Shown in pieces: positions 1 to 9,425 of a stretch of 64,000 nt of DNA. The notes below the pieces were generated by a model. The model did not search any database. It was given only the letters and a program-made list of their open reading frames with translations, and was not told where the DNA came from. Positions within the stretch are counted from its first letter, which is position 1. Each line of letters begins with the position of its first letter. The translations under genes were made by a program, and so were the position numbers. Source of the DNA: Conchiformibius steedae (lineage in GTDB: Bacteria; Pseudomonadota; Gammaproteobacteria; Burkholderiales; Neisseriaceae); contig NZ_CP059563.1 in the NCBI RefSeq assembly GCF_014054725.1, positions 348,868-412,867 of the forward strand, written 5' to 3'.

Positions 1-1647
1 ATTGTGGATTGGTTGGGACAATACGCCCCCGATGCGTTGTGGCAGGAAAAAGGCAGCAGCTTGGCGGGCATGGCCTTGCTGATGGGACTGCTGGTGCTGG
101 TGCGCTTCTCTGCCAACACCGTGCGCCTGCAAACCTTGCAGGGTGTGTTTCCCATGCGTTTGCGCTGGCAGTTTCACCGACACATGCTCAATCAGTCCTT
201 GGCGTTTTATCACAATGAATTTGCGGGACGTATCGCCGCCAAAGTGATGCAAACGGCTTTGTCGGTGCGCGATACGGTGATGATTCTGATTGAAATGCTG
301 GTGCATACGGGCGTGTATCTGCTGACAGCAGGGGCGATTTTGGCGGCTTTGGACTGGCGTTTGGTGCTGCCGTTTATCCTGTGGGTGCTGGTGTTCGGTA
401 CGCTGATGAAAGTGTCCATTCCGCGCGTGGGACGCGCCGCCAAAGCCCAAGCCGATGCCCGCAGCATGATGACGGGGCGCATTACCGATGCCTATTCCAA
501 TATCGCCATTGTGAAACTGTTTTCACACGGCACGCGCGAAGCCGATTATGCTAAAGATTCTATGCAGGAATTTATGCATACCGTTCACCGTCAGATGCGC
601 TTGGCAACGCTGATGGGTACGGCATCGGCAGCCGCAGGCATCGGACTGATTACCTTAACCACTGCTTTGGGGCTGGTGTTGTGGCAACAAGGCGCGGTGG
701 GCGCGGGTACGGTGGCAACCGCGATTGCCGTGGCATTGCGTGTGCGCGATTTTTCCAACCACATTATGTGGGAATCGGCGCATTTGTTTGAACACATCGG
801 CACGGTGGCAGACGGTATGGCAACCCTATCGCGCCCGCACACGGTATTAGACGCGCCCGATGCGCCGCCCTTGCAGGTTAAACAAGGCGAAATCCGTTTT
901 GAAAACGTCTCGTTTCATTACGATGCTGCCCGTCCCCTATTGGAAAACTTTAATTTAACGGTAAAAAGTGGCGAAAAAGTTGGTTTAATCGGGCGCAGCG
1001 GCGCAGGCAAATCCACTTTGGTCAATCTGCTGCTGCGTTTTTACGATGCCCAAAACGGGCGCATTACCATTGATGGTCAAAACATCGCCGCCGTGCGTCA
1101 AGAAAGCCTGCGCGAACACATTGGTTTGGTCACACAGGACACGGGATTACTGCACCGTTCCGTGCGCGACAATATTGTTTACGGTCGCCCCGATGCCGAT
1201 GAAGACGATATGCGCCGCGCCGCCGAACAAGCCGAAGCCGCCGAATTTATCGCCCGTTTGTCTGACCCGCAAGGGCGCATTGGCTATGATGCTCAAGTGG
1301 GCGACCGTGGTGTGAAGCTGTCCGGCGGACAACGCCAACGCATTGCCATTGCCCGCGTGATGCTGAAAAACGCCCCGATTTTGGTGTTGGACGAAGCCAC
1401 CAGCGCGCTAGATTCCGAAGTGGAAAACGCCATTCAAAGCAGCTTGGACAAAATGATGGACGGTAAAACCGTGATTGCCATCGCCCACCGTTTATCTACC
1501 GTAGCAGCCATGGACAGGCTGGTGGTTTTGGACGAAGGGCGCATTGTCGAAGAAGGCACACACGCGCAATTGTTGGAACAGAACGGTTTGTATGCCAAGC
1601 TGTGGGCGCACCAAAGCGGCGGTTTTTTGCCCGAACAAATTGAATAA
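1..1647 (+). CDS. ABC exporter, fused permease/ATPase (5' partial)
   Basis: This is the C-terminal part of a fused ABC exporter half-transporter of the MsbA/multidrug type. The reading frame is open at the left window edge; about 548 codons are visible and full-length relatives have roughly 580-620, so a few dozen N-terminal residues are missing. Numbering from the GTG at position 4, the membrane domain covers about residues 1-285. The nucleotide-binding domain shows Walker [10 protein letters not shown] (about 330), signature LSGGQRQR (about 439), Walker B with LDEATSALD (about 461) and the H-loop IAHRLST (about 495). It would act as a dimer in the inner membrane. The substrate cannot be read from sequence. 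The glycine riboswitch follows directly. Confidence 0.88.
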   Translation: MVDWLGQYAPDALWQEKGSSLAGMALLMGLLVLVRFSANTVRLQTLQGVFPMRLRWQFHRHMLNQSLAFYHNEFAGRIAAKVMQTALSVRDTVMILIEMLVHTGVYLLTAGAILAALDWRLVLPFILWVLVFGTLMKVSIPRVGRAAKAQADARSMMTGRITDAYSNIAIVKLFSHGTREADYAKDSMQEFMHTVHRQMRLATLMGTASAAAGIGLITLTTALGLVLWQQGAVGAGTVATAIAVALRVRDFSNHIMWESAHLFEHIGTVADGMATLSRPHTVLDAPDAPPLQVKQGEIRFENVSFHYDAARPLLENFNLTVKSGEKVGLIGRSGAGKSTLVNLLLRFYDAQNGRITIDGQNIAAVRQESLREHIGLVTQDTGLLHRSVRDNIVYGRPDADEDDMRRAAEQAEAAEFIARLSDPQGRIGYDAQVGDRGVKLSGGQRQRIAIARVMLKNAPILVLDEATSALDSEVENAIQSSLDKMMDGKTVIAIAHRLSTVAAMDRLVVLDEGRIVEEGTHAQLLEQNGLYAKLWAHQSGGFLPEQIE

Positions 1648-1689
1648 GTTTGCCAAAACCCTGCCTTTCTGCAACAATCGCCCAGCTAG

Positions 1690-1832
1690 GCAGGAGAGCC
1701 CGCCAACACGCGGCACCGAAGGCGCAGACACCCTTAAATCGCTCAGGTAAACGGACTGCACAGCATCACTCACATCTGGAGAGCGGCGCACACGCGCCCA
1801 CCGAAGGGGCAAAACTCTCAGGTAAACGGACA
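1690..1832 (+). promoter_or_regulatory. tandem glycine riboswitch
   Basis: Two glycine-aptamer cores lie in tandem. The first runs from GGAGAGCC near 1692 through ACCGAAGG near 1715 to TCAGGTAAACGGAC ending at 1755. The second repeats the pattern (TGGAGAGCGG near 1777, ACCGAAGGGGC near 1800, TCTCAGGTAAACGGAC ending near 1831). The conserved GGAGAG, CCGAAGG and CAGGNAAACGGAC elements define the class. It sits immediately upstream of the glycine-cleavage gene gcvT, the usual target, where glycine binding switches expression on. Confidence 0.93.
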
Positions 1833-1837
1833 GATAG

Positions 1838-1880
1838 GGTTGCCGACAAAATCAAACTTTGTTGGCAACCTTGTTTTGTT
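1838..1880 (+). terminator. expression-platform terminator of the glycine riboswitch
   Basis: GGTTGCCGACAAA (1838-1850) pairs with TTTGTTGGCAACC (1858-1870) through a 13-bp stem with one G-U pair, followed by TTGTTTTGTTT. It begins just after the second aptamer and ends 19 nt before gcvT, which suggests transcriptional control of gcvT by the riboswitch. Confidence 0.78.
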
Positions 1881-1898
1881 TATTGTTTGGAGAACCCC

Positions 1899-2993
1899 AT
1901 GTCTGTCAAAACCACCCCCTTTAACCAAGCCCACAAAGACGCAGGCGGCAAACTCGTTGATTTTGCCGGCTGGGAATTGCCCGTTAATTACGGTTCGCAA
2001 ATTCAAGAACACGAAGCCGTGCGTACCGATGCAGGCATGTTTGACGTATCGCATATGCTGGTGTCGGACGTGCGTGGCGAACGCGCCCGCGACTTTTTCC
2101 GCAAACTGCTGGCAAACGATGTGGCGAAACTGTCTTTTGTCGGTAAAGCCCTGTATTCCGCCATGTTGAACGAACAAGGCGGCGTGATGGACGACCTGAT
2201 TGTTTACCGCGCCAACGAAGCCGAAACCCAATACCGCATTGTATCCAACGCCGCCACCCGCGAAAAAGATTTGGCGCAGTTTAACCAAATCGGCGCAGCA
2301 TTCGGCGTAGAAATCACCCCCCGTTATGATTTGGCGATGCTTGCCGTACAAGGTCCGAAAGCCGTAGAAAAACTGTTGTCCGTCAAACCCGAATGGGCGG
2401 ATACCGTAAACGGCTTGGCGGTGTTCCAAGGCGCGGATTTGGGCAATGACTGGTTTGTTGCCCGCACAGGCTACACAGGCGAAGAAGGCGTAGAAGTGAT
2501 TTTGCCTGCCACCGAAGCCAACGGCTTTTTTGCCGCTCTGCGCGAAGCTGGCGTACAACCCTGCGGCTTGGGCGCGCGCGACACCCTGCGCATGGAAGCA
2601 GGCATGAATTTGTACGGACACGATATGGACGAAGAAACCAGCCCTTTACGCGCAGGCATGGGCTGGACAGTGGATTTAAAAGACGAAAACCGCGACTTTA
2701 TCGGCAAAACCGCTTTGCTGGCATTGAAAAACGCAGGTGTGGATGTCAAACAGGTTGGTTTGCTGCTGGAAACGCGCGGCGTTTTGCGCGAAGGCATGGA
2801 AGTCGTGACCGCACACGGCAAAGGCGTGATTACCAGCGGTACGTTTTCGCCCAGCCTGAAGCAGTCCATCGCCATTGCCCGCGTGCCGAAAGAAACAGGC
2901 GATACCGCACAAGTGGATATTCGCGGCACGCTGACCGATGTGCGCGTGTTGAAACTGCCGTTTGTGCGTAACGGCAAAAAGCAGTTTGACTGA
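1899..2993 (+). CDS. gcvT: glycine cleavage system T protein (aminomethyltransferase)
   Basis: GcvT transfers the methylene group from the aminomethyl-lipoyl arm of the H protein to tetrahydrofolate and releases ammonia. The 364-residue product has the family length. It shows the N-terminal pattern [12 protein letters not shown] and, in the folate-binding domain, [18 protein letters not shown] followed by [12 protein letters not shown]. The ATG at 1899 has GGAGA just upstream and lies directly behind the riboswitch terminator; the frame stays open further upstream only because the riboswitch happens to lack stops. gcvH and gcvP are not adjacent, so the system is split in this genome. Confidence 0.95.
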   Translation: MSVKTTPFNQAHKDAGGKLVDFAGWELPVNYGSQIQEHEAVRTDAGMFDVSHMLVSDVRGERARDFFRKLLANDVAKLSFVGKALYSAMLNEQGGVMDDLIVYRANEAETQYRIVSNAATREKDLAQFNQIGAAFGVEITPRYDLAMLAVQGPKAVEKLLSVKPEWADTVNGLAVFQGADLGNDWFVARTGYTGEEGVEVILPATEANGFFAALREAGVQPCGLGARDTLRMEAGMNLYGHDMDEETSPLRAGMGWTVDLKDENRDFIGKTALLALKNAGVDVKQVGLLLETRGVLREGMEVVTAHGKGVITSGTFSPSLKQSIAIARVPKETGDTAQVDIRGTLTDVRVLKLPFVRNGKKQFD

Positions 2994-2995
2994 TG

Positions 2996-3012
2996 TTTCA
3001 GGCAGCCTGAAA
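2996..3012. repeat. palindromic DNA-uptake-type sequence after gcvT
   Basis: TTTCAGGCAGCCTGAAA is a perfect inverted repeat around a central A. Read on the plus strand it contains AGGCAGCCTGAA (Kingella-type uptake sequence); the minus strand gives AGGCTGCCTGAA (Simonsiella-type). It starts 3 nt after the gcvT stop. It has only a short A/T flank and is a weak terminator at best. Confidence 0.55.
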
Positions 3013-3087
3013 ACAGTAGCTTGGGTTGATTCATTGCATAAAAAACATTGGGTTATGGATTTGCCCAACCCAAGCTGCTGCTGTTTA
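3013..3087. repeat. dispersed CCCAAGC/GTTGGG repeat, copy 1
   Basis: An imperfect inverted repeat: ACAGTAGCTTGGGTTG near 3014 and CAACCCAAGCTGCTGCTGT near 3065. Its reverse complement matches the segment at 36656-36705, both carrying CAGCAGCTTG and AAATCCATAACCCA. Both copies sit beside AT-rich orphan genes. Confidence 0.6.
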
Positions 3088-3109
3088 AACATCAATAAGC
3101 CAATGTAAT

Positions 3110-3508
3110 ATGTGGAAAATATACAGGGAAAACAGCCATGATTTGGGTTTCGTGCTGGCAAATTTATTCTCTCAATCTATTGATATTAGAGAGTTTAATC
3201 TGTGGATTGATAGGGTTATTTTGCAGATGCCCATAGATGAAACGCCTCATTATGTATTTGACCTGATTGATTTTAATCAAGGTTTATGCCATATCTATAA
3301 AATCATCGGGTTTGCACCGAATAGTGATTTGTCGGAAGCCGAAAAAAATGCTTTAACTGGCATCGCATTTGCAAGAAACATCAATCTGTATGAACCAGAT
3401 ATGACAAAAGCAGAGGCACTCAAAGCATTAGAGGAAAATCCGCATATACTGGATAGATACAGATTATTTTTTCCTTTTATTGAAATTGATCAAACCAATG
3501 TTTTTTAA
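3110..3508 (+). CDS. hypothetical protein, AT-rich orphan
   Basis: A 132-residue acidic, probably cytosolic protein with no signal peptide or membrane segment. It contains a DLIDFNQGLCHIYKIIGFAP stretch and a C-terminal helix-rich part (TKAEALKALEEN). I do not recognise a family. Its base composition is clearly more AT-rich than that of gcvT or aldB, and it is preceded by the dispersed repeat, both signs of acquired DNA. It is convergent with aldB across a strong hairpin. Small orphans like this are often immunity proteins of polymorphic toxins, but nothing in the sequence proves that. An alternative start is the ATG at 3138. Confidence 0.55.
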   Translation: MWKIYRENSHDLGFVLANLFSQSIDIREFNLWIDRVILQMPIDETPHYVFDLIDFNQGLCHIYKIIGFAPNSDLSEAEKNALTGIAFARNINLYEPDMTKAEALKALEENPHILDRYRLFFPFIEIDQTNVF

Positions 3509-3512
3509 TAAA

Positions 3513-3544
3513 AATCCGCGCAATATAAAGTAATTGCGCGGATT
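3513..3544 (-). terminator. terminator of aldB
   Basis: A perfect 12-bp stem: AATCCGCGCAAT (3513-3524) and ATTGCGCGGATT (3533-3544). On the minus strand it is followed by a T-rich run (TTTTTATTAAAAAA), so it mainly serves aldB; the plus-strand side has no T tract. Confidence 0.75.
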
Positions 3545-3567
3545 CAAATCAAACGTGTGCTGCGGAT

Positions 3568-5088
3568 TTAGAAGAAGCCCAATTTATCGGGCGAGTAGCT
3601 CACCAGCAGGCATTTGGTTTGCTGATAGTGTTCCAGCATCATTTTGTGGGTTTCGCGTCCGATGCCTGATTTTTTGTAGCCGCCAAATGCAGCATGGGCG
3701 GGATACAGATGGTAGCAATTGGTCCATACGCGCCCTGCCTGAATGCCGCGTCCGATGCGGTAAGCGGTGTTCATGTCGCGGCTCCACACGGCTGCGCCCA
3801 AACCAAATTGGGTGTCGTTGGCAATGGCAAGCGCTTCTTCGGCGGTTTTAAAGGTGGTAACGGCAACCACAGGTCCAAAAATTTCTTCTTGGAAAATACG
3901 CATGCTGTTGTTGCCTTTAAAGATGGTGGGTTCAATATAAAAACCGCCTGCCAATTCGCCTGCTTCCTGACGTGCCGTACCGCCTGCCAACACTTCTGCA
4001 CCTTCTTCTTTACCCAGCTTCAAATAGCTTTCAATTTTGTCAAACTGTTCTTGGCTGGCTTGTGCGCCTACCATGGTATCGGTGTCCAAGGGGTCACCTG
4101 CTTTAATGGCTTTCACGCGGGCAACGGCTTTTTCCATAAATTTTTCGTAAATGGATTCTTGCACCAGCACACGGGAAGGACAGGTACACACTTCGCCCTG
4201 ATTAAGGGCAAACATGGCAAAACCTTCCAAACATTTGTCTAAAAAGGCATCGTCTGCGTCCATCACGTCTTCAAAGAAAATGCTGGGGCTTTTTCCGCCC
4301 AATTCCAAGGTAACGGGAATGATGTTTTCGCTGGCATAGCCCATAATCAGCTTGCCCGTGCCGGTTTCGCCGGTAAAGGCTACTTTGGCAATACGCGGGC
4401 TTTGTGCCAAGGGTTTGCCGCATTCAATGCCGAAACCGTTTACTACGTTTAACACGCCCGCAGGCAGTAAATCGCCAATAATTTCCAATAAATACAAAAT
4501 GGATACGGGGGTTTGCTCGGCAGGTTTCAAGACGATGCAGTTGCCCGCTGCCAGCGCAGGGGCGATTTTCCACGCTGCCATCAAAATGGGGAAGTTCCAC
4601 GGAATAATTTGTCCGACTACGCCCAAAGGTTCGTGAAAATGATAGGCAACGGTGTCGTGGTCAATTTCGGAAATACCGCCTTCTTGGGCGCGAATCACGC
4701 CGGCAAAATAACGGAAATGGTCCACCGCCAAGGGAATATCAGCCGCTAAAGTTTCGCGCACGGGTTTGCCGTTTTCCCATGTTTCGGCAACGGCGATTTT
4801 TTCCAGATTCTGTTCCATGCGGTCGGCAATCTGCAACAGAATGCGGCTGCGCTCGCTTACCGATGTTTTGCCCCAAGCATCTTTGGCGGCATGGGCAGCA
4901 TCAAGGGCTTTTTCCACATCGGCTGCCTGCGAACGCGGCACTTGGGCAAAAGGCTTGCCGGTAATCGGGCTGATATCATCAAAATACTCGCCGTCGACGG
5001 GCGCTACCCATTGTCCGCCGATATAGTTTTCATAACGGCTTTTGAATTGCACAATGCTGTCGGGGGTATTGGGGACTGCGTATTTCAT
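3568..5088 (-). CDS. aldB: aldehyde dehydrogenase, AldB/ExaC/AcoD type
   Basis: An NAD(P)-dependent aldehyde dehydrogenase of 506 residues, collinear with E. coli AldB: N-terminal [20 protein letters not shown], the glutamate motif [12 protein letters not shown], the catalytic [10 protein letters not shown] motif (Cys301 and Cys303) and a C terminus in [11 protein letters not shown]. The family oxidises acetaldehyde and similar short aldehydes to acids in the cytosol. The ATG at 5088 was chosen because it starts the conserved [11 protein letters not shown] region and is preceded by a purine-rich GGAGCGAG-like site; the frame extends 35 codons upstream without similarity. It is divergent from polA. 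Confidence 0.9.
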   Translation of the reverse strand: MKYAVPNTPDSIVQFKSRYENYIGGQWVAPVDGEYFDDISPITGKPFAQVPRSQAADVEKALDAAHAAKDAWGKTSVSERSRILLQIADRMEQNLEKIAVAETWENGKPVRETLAADIPLAVDHFRYFAGVIRAQEGGISEIDHDTVAYHFHEPLGVVGQIIPWNFPILMAAWKIAPALAAGNCIVLKPAEQTPVSILYLLEIIGDLLPAGVLNVVNGFGIECGKPLAQSPRIAKVAFTGETGTGKLIMGYASENIIPVTLELGGKSPSIFFEDVMDADDAFLDKCLEGFAMFALNQGEVCTCPSRVLVQESIYEKFMEKAVARVKAIKAGDPLDTDTMVGAQASQEQFDKIESYLKLGKEEGAEVLAGGTARQEAGELAGGFYIEPTIFKGNNSMRIFQEEIFGPVVAVTTFKTAEEALAIANDTQFGLGAAVWSRDMNTAYRIGRGIQAGRVWTNCYHLYPAHAAFGGYKKSGIGRETHKMMLEHYQQTKCLLVSYSPDKLGFF

Positions 5089-5214
5089 AATGACTCGCTC
5101 CTGACGGGGGTGTAAGGGAAGTTTGATATTAAGGTGTTTTGAACGCCCCTGCCAGCGGCTTTGGTTTTTGTGATGCACCACATCAGCCGACACAATCCCT
5201 GCGGTGGAATCCAG

Positions 5215-5220
5215 TATAAT
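5215..5220 (+). promoter_or_regulatory. possible -10 box of polA
   Basis: A perfect TATAAT 29 nt before the polA ATG, in the 160-nt divergent space between aldB and polA. No good -35 box is seen at the right distance. Confidence 0.4.
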
Positions 5221-5248
5221 CCATGCGTTTTTGTTTTAAGCGATTGTG

Positions 5249-8011
5249 ATGTCCATGCCTACTTTGCTTTTGGTTGACGGTTCATCTTATCTGTACCGCG
5301 CCTTTTATGCCATGACCCATCTTTCTGCGCCTGACGGTACACCCACCAATGCCGTTTACGGCGTATTAAATATGTTGCGCCGCGCCCGTGCCGAAATCCC
5401 CCACGATTATTGTGCCTGCGTATTTGATGCCAAAGGTCAGAACTTCCGCCACACCCTGTTTGCCGATTACAAAGCCACACGCCCGCCCATGCCCGATGAT
5501 TTGCGCCCGCAAGCCGACCTATTGCCCGAACTGGTGCGCCTGATGGGTTGGACGGTACTCAAAACCGCAGGCGTGGAAGCCGATGATGTGATTGCCACCC
5601 TTGCCAAACAAGCTGAAGCCCAAGCATGGCGCGTGGTCATTTCCACAGGCGATAAAGACATGGCGCAATTGGTTAATGAACACATCACGCTGGTCAATAC
5701 CATGAGCGGCGAAACCTTGGACAGCGCGGGCGTGTTGGAAAAATTTGGCGTTGCACCCCATCAGATTACCGATTATTTGAGTTTGATGGGCGATAAAGTG
5801 GATAATGTGCCAGGGGTAGAAAAATGTGGTCCCAAAACCGCTGCCAAATGGCTGGCGCAATACAGTTCTTTGGAAAACTTGAGCGCAAACGCCGAACAAA
5901 TCGGCGGTAAAGTAGGCGAACACCTGCGTCTTGCTTTGCCGCAGCTGCCTTTAAGCAAACAACTGGTTACCCTAAAAACCGATGTGGATTTGCAAAACGA
6001 ATTGCCCGCAGGTTTGCATGATTTACAGCGGCGCGAACCCGATTGGACGGCATTGGTGGAACACTTCCGCCGTTTGGGTTTTAAAACTTGGCTGAAAGAA
6101 GCCGAGCAGCAGCAAAACGGCAACGCTTCCCCCGAACTGTTTGCCCCTGCGCCTGTTTCACAAGCTGCCGAAACCACCCAAGCCACTGCCCCCGCCGCCG
6201 TACACTACCGCAGCATCACCACCGAATCCGATTTCCAAGCCCTGCTTGCCCGTCTCAACGAAAGCGACAGCATCGGCATTGACACCGAAACCACTTCTTT
6301 AGATGCCATGAACGCCCAATTGGTCGGCATCAGCATTGCCTTTGCTGCGGGCGATGCCGTTTACCTGCCTTTGGCGCACAATCCCGCGCTTACCCTCGAA
6401 CAGCTCGACAGCAATATCGTTTTACCCGCGCTCAAGCCCCATTTGGAAAATCCCGCGCTGAAAAAAATCGGACAAAACCTCAAATACGACCGTCATGTTT
6501 TCGCCAATCACCACATTGATTTACAGGGCATTGCGGGCGATGCCATGCTGGCATCGTATATTGTAGAAAGCCATCTCGGACACGGTTTGGACGAACTAGC
6601 ATTACGCTGGTTGGGTTTAAGCACGATTACTTATGAAGATTTATGCGGTAAAAAAGGCGCAAAACAAATTCCCTTTGCCGATGTGCCTTTGGCGCAAGCC
6701 TGCGATTATGCCTGTCAGGATGCTGATTTTGCCCTACGCATTGAAGCGCATTTACGCACGCAAATGGACGAACGCCAATTGTCCTTGTATCAAGACATGG
6801 AATTGCCTGTGTCAGATGTGCTGTTTGCGATGGAACGCGCAGGCGTACACATTGACCAACACGAGTTGGCACGCCAAAGCCACGAATTGGGACATGAATT
6901 GCTGGATTTAGAACAACGCGCTTATACCATTGCAGGACAACCGTTTAATCTAAATTCGCCCAAGCAATTGCAGGAAATTCTGTTTGATAAAATGGGTATT
7001 GCCACCAAAGGGCTGAAAAAAACCACTTCAGGTGGTATTTCCACCAATGAAGCGGTTTTGGAACAACTCGCCGGCGAACACGAATTGCCGCAGTTGATTT
7101 TGCAACACCGCAGCTTGGCAAAACTCAAATCCACCTATACCGACAAACTGCCCGAAATGATTTCGCCGCATACGGGGCGCGTACATACCACTTACGCCCA
7201 AGCCGTTACCGTTACGGGGCGTTTGGCAAGCAGCAATCCCAATTTACAAAATATTCCGATTCGTACCGAAGCAGGACGGCGCGTGCGCCGTGCGTTTACT
7301 GCGCCTGAAGGTTTTGCAATGGTGTCGGCAGACTATTCGCAAATTGAATTGCGTATTATGGCGCACTTAAGCGGCGACACCACATTGATTGAAGCATTTC
7401 AAAACGGCGAAGACATTCACCGCCGCACCGCTGCAGAAGTTTTCGGGCTTACCCCCGAACAAGTGGGCGCGGAACAACGCCGTTATGCCAAAACCATTAA
7501 TTTCGGTTTGATTTACGGCATGGGTCAATACGGTTTGGCAAAAGCACTGGGCATTGATAATCTGTCCGCCAAGAGTTTTATTGACCGCTATTTTGCCCGT
7601 TATCCCGGGGTTGCCGAATACATGCAGCGCACCAAAGAACAAGCCAACGCGCAAGGTTATGTGGAAACCCTGTTTGGCAGACGTTTGTATCTGCCCGATA
7701 TTCACAGCCGCAACGCCAACGCCCGCGCCGCCGCCGAACGCGCTGCCATCAATGCACCCATGCAAGGCACGGCTTCCGATTTAATCAAACGCGCCATGAT
7801 TCAGGTGCAACAATGGCTGCAAAACGAACAACTGTCTGCCAAGCTGGTGATGCAGGTACACGATGAGTTGGTATTGCAAGTGCCTGAAAACGAACGCGCA
7901 CAAGTTTGCCAAGCCTTGCCTGTATTGATGGCACAAGCAGGCGAACAGGTATTAAACGTCCCCCTGCCTGCCGAAGTGGGCAGCGGCAGCAATTGGGAAT
8001 CCGCCCACTAA
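5249..8011 (+). CDS. polA: DNA polymerase I
   Basis: A 920-residue three-domain DNA polymerase I. The N-terminal 5'-3' exonuclease starts at LLLVDGSSYLYRAF. A 3'-5' proofreading domain keeps its acidic DTE motif (SIGIDTETTSLD, about residue 343). The polymerase domain has motif A SADYSQIELR (about 694), motif B RRYAKTINFGLIYG (about 745) and motif C VHDELV (about 870). It fills gaps, removes RNA primers and acts in excision repair. No clear Shine-Dalgarno site decides between ATG 5249 and ATG 5255. A nitroreductase gene follows after 19 nt, likely co-transcribed. Confidence 0.97.
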   Translation: MSMPTLLLVDGSSYLYRAFYAMTHLSAPDGTPTNAVYGVLNMLRRARAEIPHDYCACVFDAKGQNFRHTLFADYKATRPPMPDDLRPQADLLPELVRLMGWTVLKTAGVEADDVIATLAKQAEAQAWRVVISTGDKDMAQLVNEHITLVNTMSGETLDSAGVLEKFGVAPHQITDYLSLMGDKVDNVPGVEKCGPKTAAKWLAQYSSLENLSANAEQIGGKVGEHLRLALPQLPLSKQLVTLKTDVDLQNELPAGLHDLQRREPDWTALVEHFRRLGFKTWLKEAEQQQNGNASPELFAPAPVSQAAETTQATAPAAVHYRSITTESDFQALLARLNESDSIGIDTETTSLDAMNAQLVGISIAFAAGDAVYLPLAHNPALTLEQLDSNIVLPALKPHLENPALKKIGQNLKYDRHVFANHHIDLQGIAGDAMLASYIVESHLGHGLDELALRWLGLSTITYEDLCGKKGAKQIPFADVPLAQACDYACQDADFALRIEAHLRTQMDERQLSLYQDMELPVSDVLFAMERAGVHIDQHELARQSHELGHELLDLEQRAYTIAGQPFNLNSPKQLQEILFDKMGIATKGLKKTTSGGISTNEAVLEQLAGEHELPQLILQHRSLAKLKSTYTDKLPEMISPHTGRVHTTYAQAVTVTGRLASSNPNLQNIPIRTEAGRRVRRAFTAPEGFAMVSADYSQIELRIMAHLSGDTTLIEAFQNGEDIHRRTAAEVFGLTPEQVGAEQRRYAKTINFGLIYGMGQYGLAKALGIDNLSAKSFIDRYFARYPGVAEYMQRTKEQANAQGYVETLFGRRLYLPDIHSRNANARAAAERAAINAPMQGTASDLIKRAMIQVQQWLQNEQLSAKLVMQVHDELVLQVPENERAQVCQALPVLMAQAGEQVLNVPLPAEVGSGSNWESAH

Positions 8012-8030
8012 CTTTACGAAAGGTCAACAC

Positions 8031-8696
8031 ATGATTTCCCCGCAAGACTTACTGCACCTTTACCAAACCCGTTCCACCTGCAAGCAATACAATCCCGACC
8101 GCCAAATCAGCGCAGACGACTTCCAAGTGATTTTGGAAAGCGCGCGCCTGTCGCCCAGCTCGTTTGGCTTTGAGCCGTGGCATTTTGTGGTGGTACAAAA
8201 TCCCGAACTGCGACAATTAATCGGGCAACACGCTTGGGGTGCGAAAGACAAAATCGGCGAATGCAGCCACTTTGTGCTGATTTTGGCACGTCAAGCCAAT
8301 ACCTTGCACGCCGATTCGCCCTATATTATGCAGATGATGGAACAAGTGCATGGTATTGCCCCTGAAGCTGCTGCCCTCCGCCGCGAGCGTTACCGCGAAT
8401 TTTGCGAGCAGGATTTCGCCCTAACTCCTGAAAATCCACGCAGTTTTTACGATTGGGCGTGCAAACAATGTTATATTGCCTTGGGCAATATGCTGACCAC
8501 TGCCGCTGCACTCAATATTGATGCTACTGCGGTGGAAGGCTTTCCTTTGGAAACCTTAAACCGTTTATTGGCAGAACAAGGCGTGTTTGATAGCGAAGTG
8601 TATAAGCTGGCAGTGATGTGCGCGTTTGGCTACCGTGCCGATGCCCCGCGCCCCAAAACCCGCCAGTCAGCACAAGCAGTGATTAGCTGGAAATAA
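8031..8696 (+). CDS. NAD(P)H-dependent nitroreductase family protein
   Basis: A 221-residue flavin oxidoreductase of the NfsB-like nitroreductase fold. Features are the early RSTCKQYNPDRQIS segment, the FMN-contact region SARLSPSSFGFEPWHFVVVQ, and a C-terminal CAFGYRAD before the tail. Such enzymes reduce nitro or quinone compounds as FMN-bound dimers; the natural substrate is not readable. It starts 19 nt after polA with AAAGG before the ATG, so it probably shares the polA transcript, which ends at the strong hairpin downstream. Confidence 0.88.
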   Translation: MISPQDLLHLYQTRSTCKQYNPDRQISADDFQVILESARLSPSSFGFEPWHFVVVQNPELRQLIGQHAWGAKDKIGECSHFVLILARQANTLHADSPYIMQMMEQVHGIAPEAAALRRERYREFCEQDFALTPENPRSFYDWACKQCYIALGNMLTTAAALNIDATAVEGFPLETLNRLLAEQGVFDSEVYKLAVMCAFGYRADAPRPKTRQSAQAVISWK

Positions 8697-8733
8697 ATCC
8701 TTTATATTCAATGGTTTTAAAAAAATAAAAATT

Positions 8734-8769
8734 AAAAAACGGTTTACTGATGATGGTAAACCGTTTTTT
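8734..8769 (+). terminator. terminator after polA-nitroreductase
   Basis: A perfect 14-bp stem: AAAAAACGGTTTAC (8734-8747) and GTAAACCGTTTTTT (8756-8769). Its A and T tracts allow termination in both directions, so it can also serve hemO from the other strand. Confidence 0.88.
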
Positions 8770-8784
8770 GTTTCACGTGAAACG
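8769..8784. promoter_or_regulatory. parS: parS-like ParB-binding site 1
   Basis: TGTTTCACGTGAAACG matches the widely conserved chromosomal parS palindrome TGTTTCACGTGAAACA in 15 of 16 positions, including the full 14-bp core GTTTCACGTGAAAC. It lies between convergent genes, directly after the terminator. A second copy of the same core is at 24143, and a candidate oriC is at 26.8 kb. Confidence 0.82.
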
Positions 8785-8823
8785 TTTTTAGTGCAAAAAT
8801 GTTTAAATGCAAGTATTTAAAAT

Positions 8824-9396
8824 TTAATGAAAAATATTTTTCAGCAAAACTTTATAAAAAGCAAAGGCATTTAATGCGCCGCGCAAAGCCGTTTCACGGT
8901 CTTCATCATTCAAGTTCAAACCGTTCAAATAGCCCACAAATTCGCGCCAGTGCTTACCGCGACCATCGGCATGAGGTGCCAAATGGCGTGCGCCGTGTTC
9001 TGCACCAAAACCCAATTTTTCTTGTGCGTCTTTAAACAAAAACGCTGCGCCAATATTAGAACCTTCAGCACAATACAACCAACCAATGGCTTCCGCACCT
9101 TCAGGCTTGGGCAAAGTTACGTCCAATTTGGCTTCTTGTGCACCCAAGTCCTGCAAATCCTGCATCACGGCATCATAACGCGCCAATGTTGCCAAATTGG
9201 GGATTTGACGATTCAAGGCTTCATCACGGTACACATCGTCCACAATTTTATGAAACACGGCTTGCAGCTGCAAAAAACGGGCATAGTTTTCGGCATTATC
9301 AAACGGTTTGCACGACATCACCATATTATCCACGCTATCGTGGGTGGCACGACTGTTGGTTTTCAGGTATTCGGCAAAAGTCATTTGTTCAGACAT
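8824..9396 (-). CDS. hemO: haem oxygenase, HemO type
   Basis: A 190-residue haem oxygenase very similar to meningococcal HemO: ATHDSVDN with the proximal haem-ligand His19, the ARYDAVMQDLQDLG helix, the distal helix AIGWLYCAEGSNIGAAFLFK and EHGARHLAPHADGRGKHWR. It opens the haem ring and releases iron in the cytosol. The protein stops at KNIFH and lacks the short histidine-containing tail I recall for meningococcal HemO. It starts 29 nt after hpuB and is the last gene of an hpuA-hpuB-hemO transcription unit, so it degrades what the receptor imports. Confidence 0.93.
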   Translation of the reverse strand: MSEQMTFAEYLKTNSRATHDSVDNMVMSCKPFDNAENYARFLQLQAVFHKIVDDVYRDEALNRQIPNLATLARYDAVMQDLQDLGAQEAKLDVTLPKPEGAEAIGWLYCAEGSNIGAAFLFKDAQEKLGFGAEHGARHLAPHADGRGKHWREFVGYLNGLNLNDEDRETALRGALNAFAFYKVLLKNIFH

Positions 9397-9425
9397 GGTT
9401 TTTTCCTCATCAATCCAAAGTGGGT

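Noticed and set aside
1818..2621. A 267-codon minus-strand frame opposite gcvT
   Set aside because: Shadow frame: no family pattern, no start signal, fully inside a certain gene.
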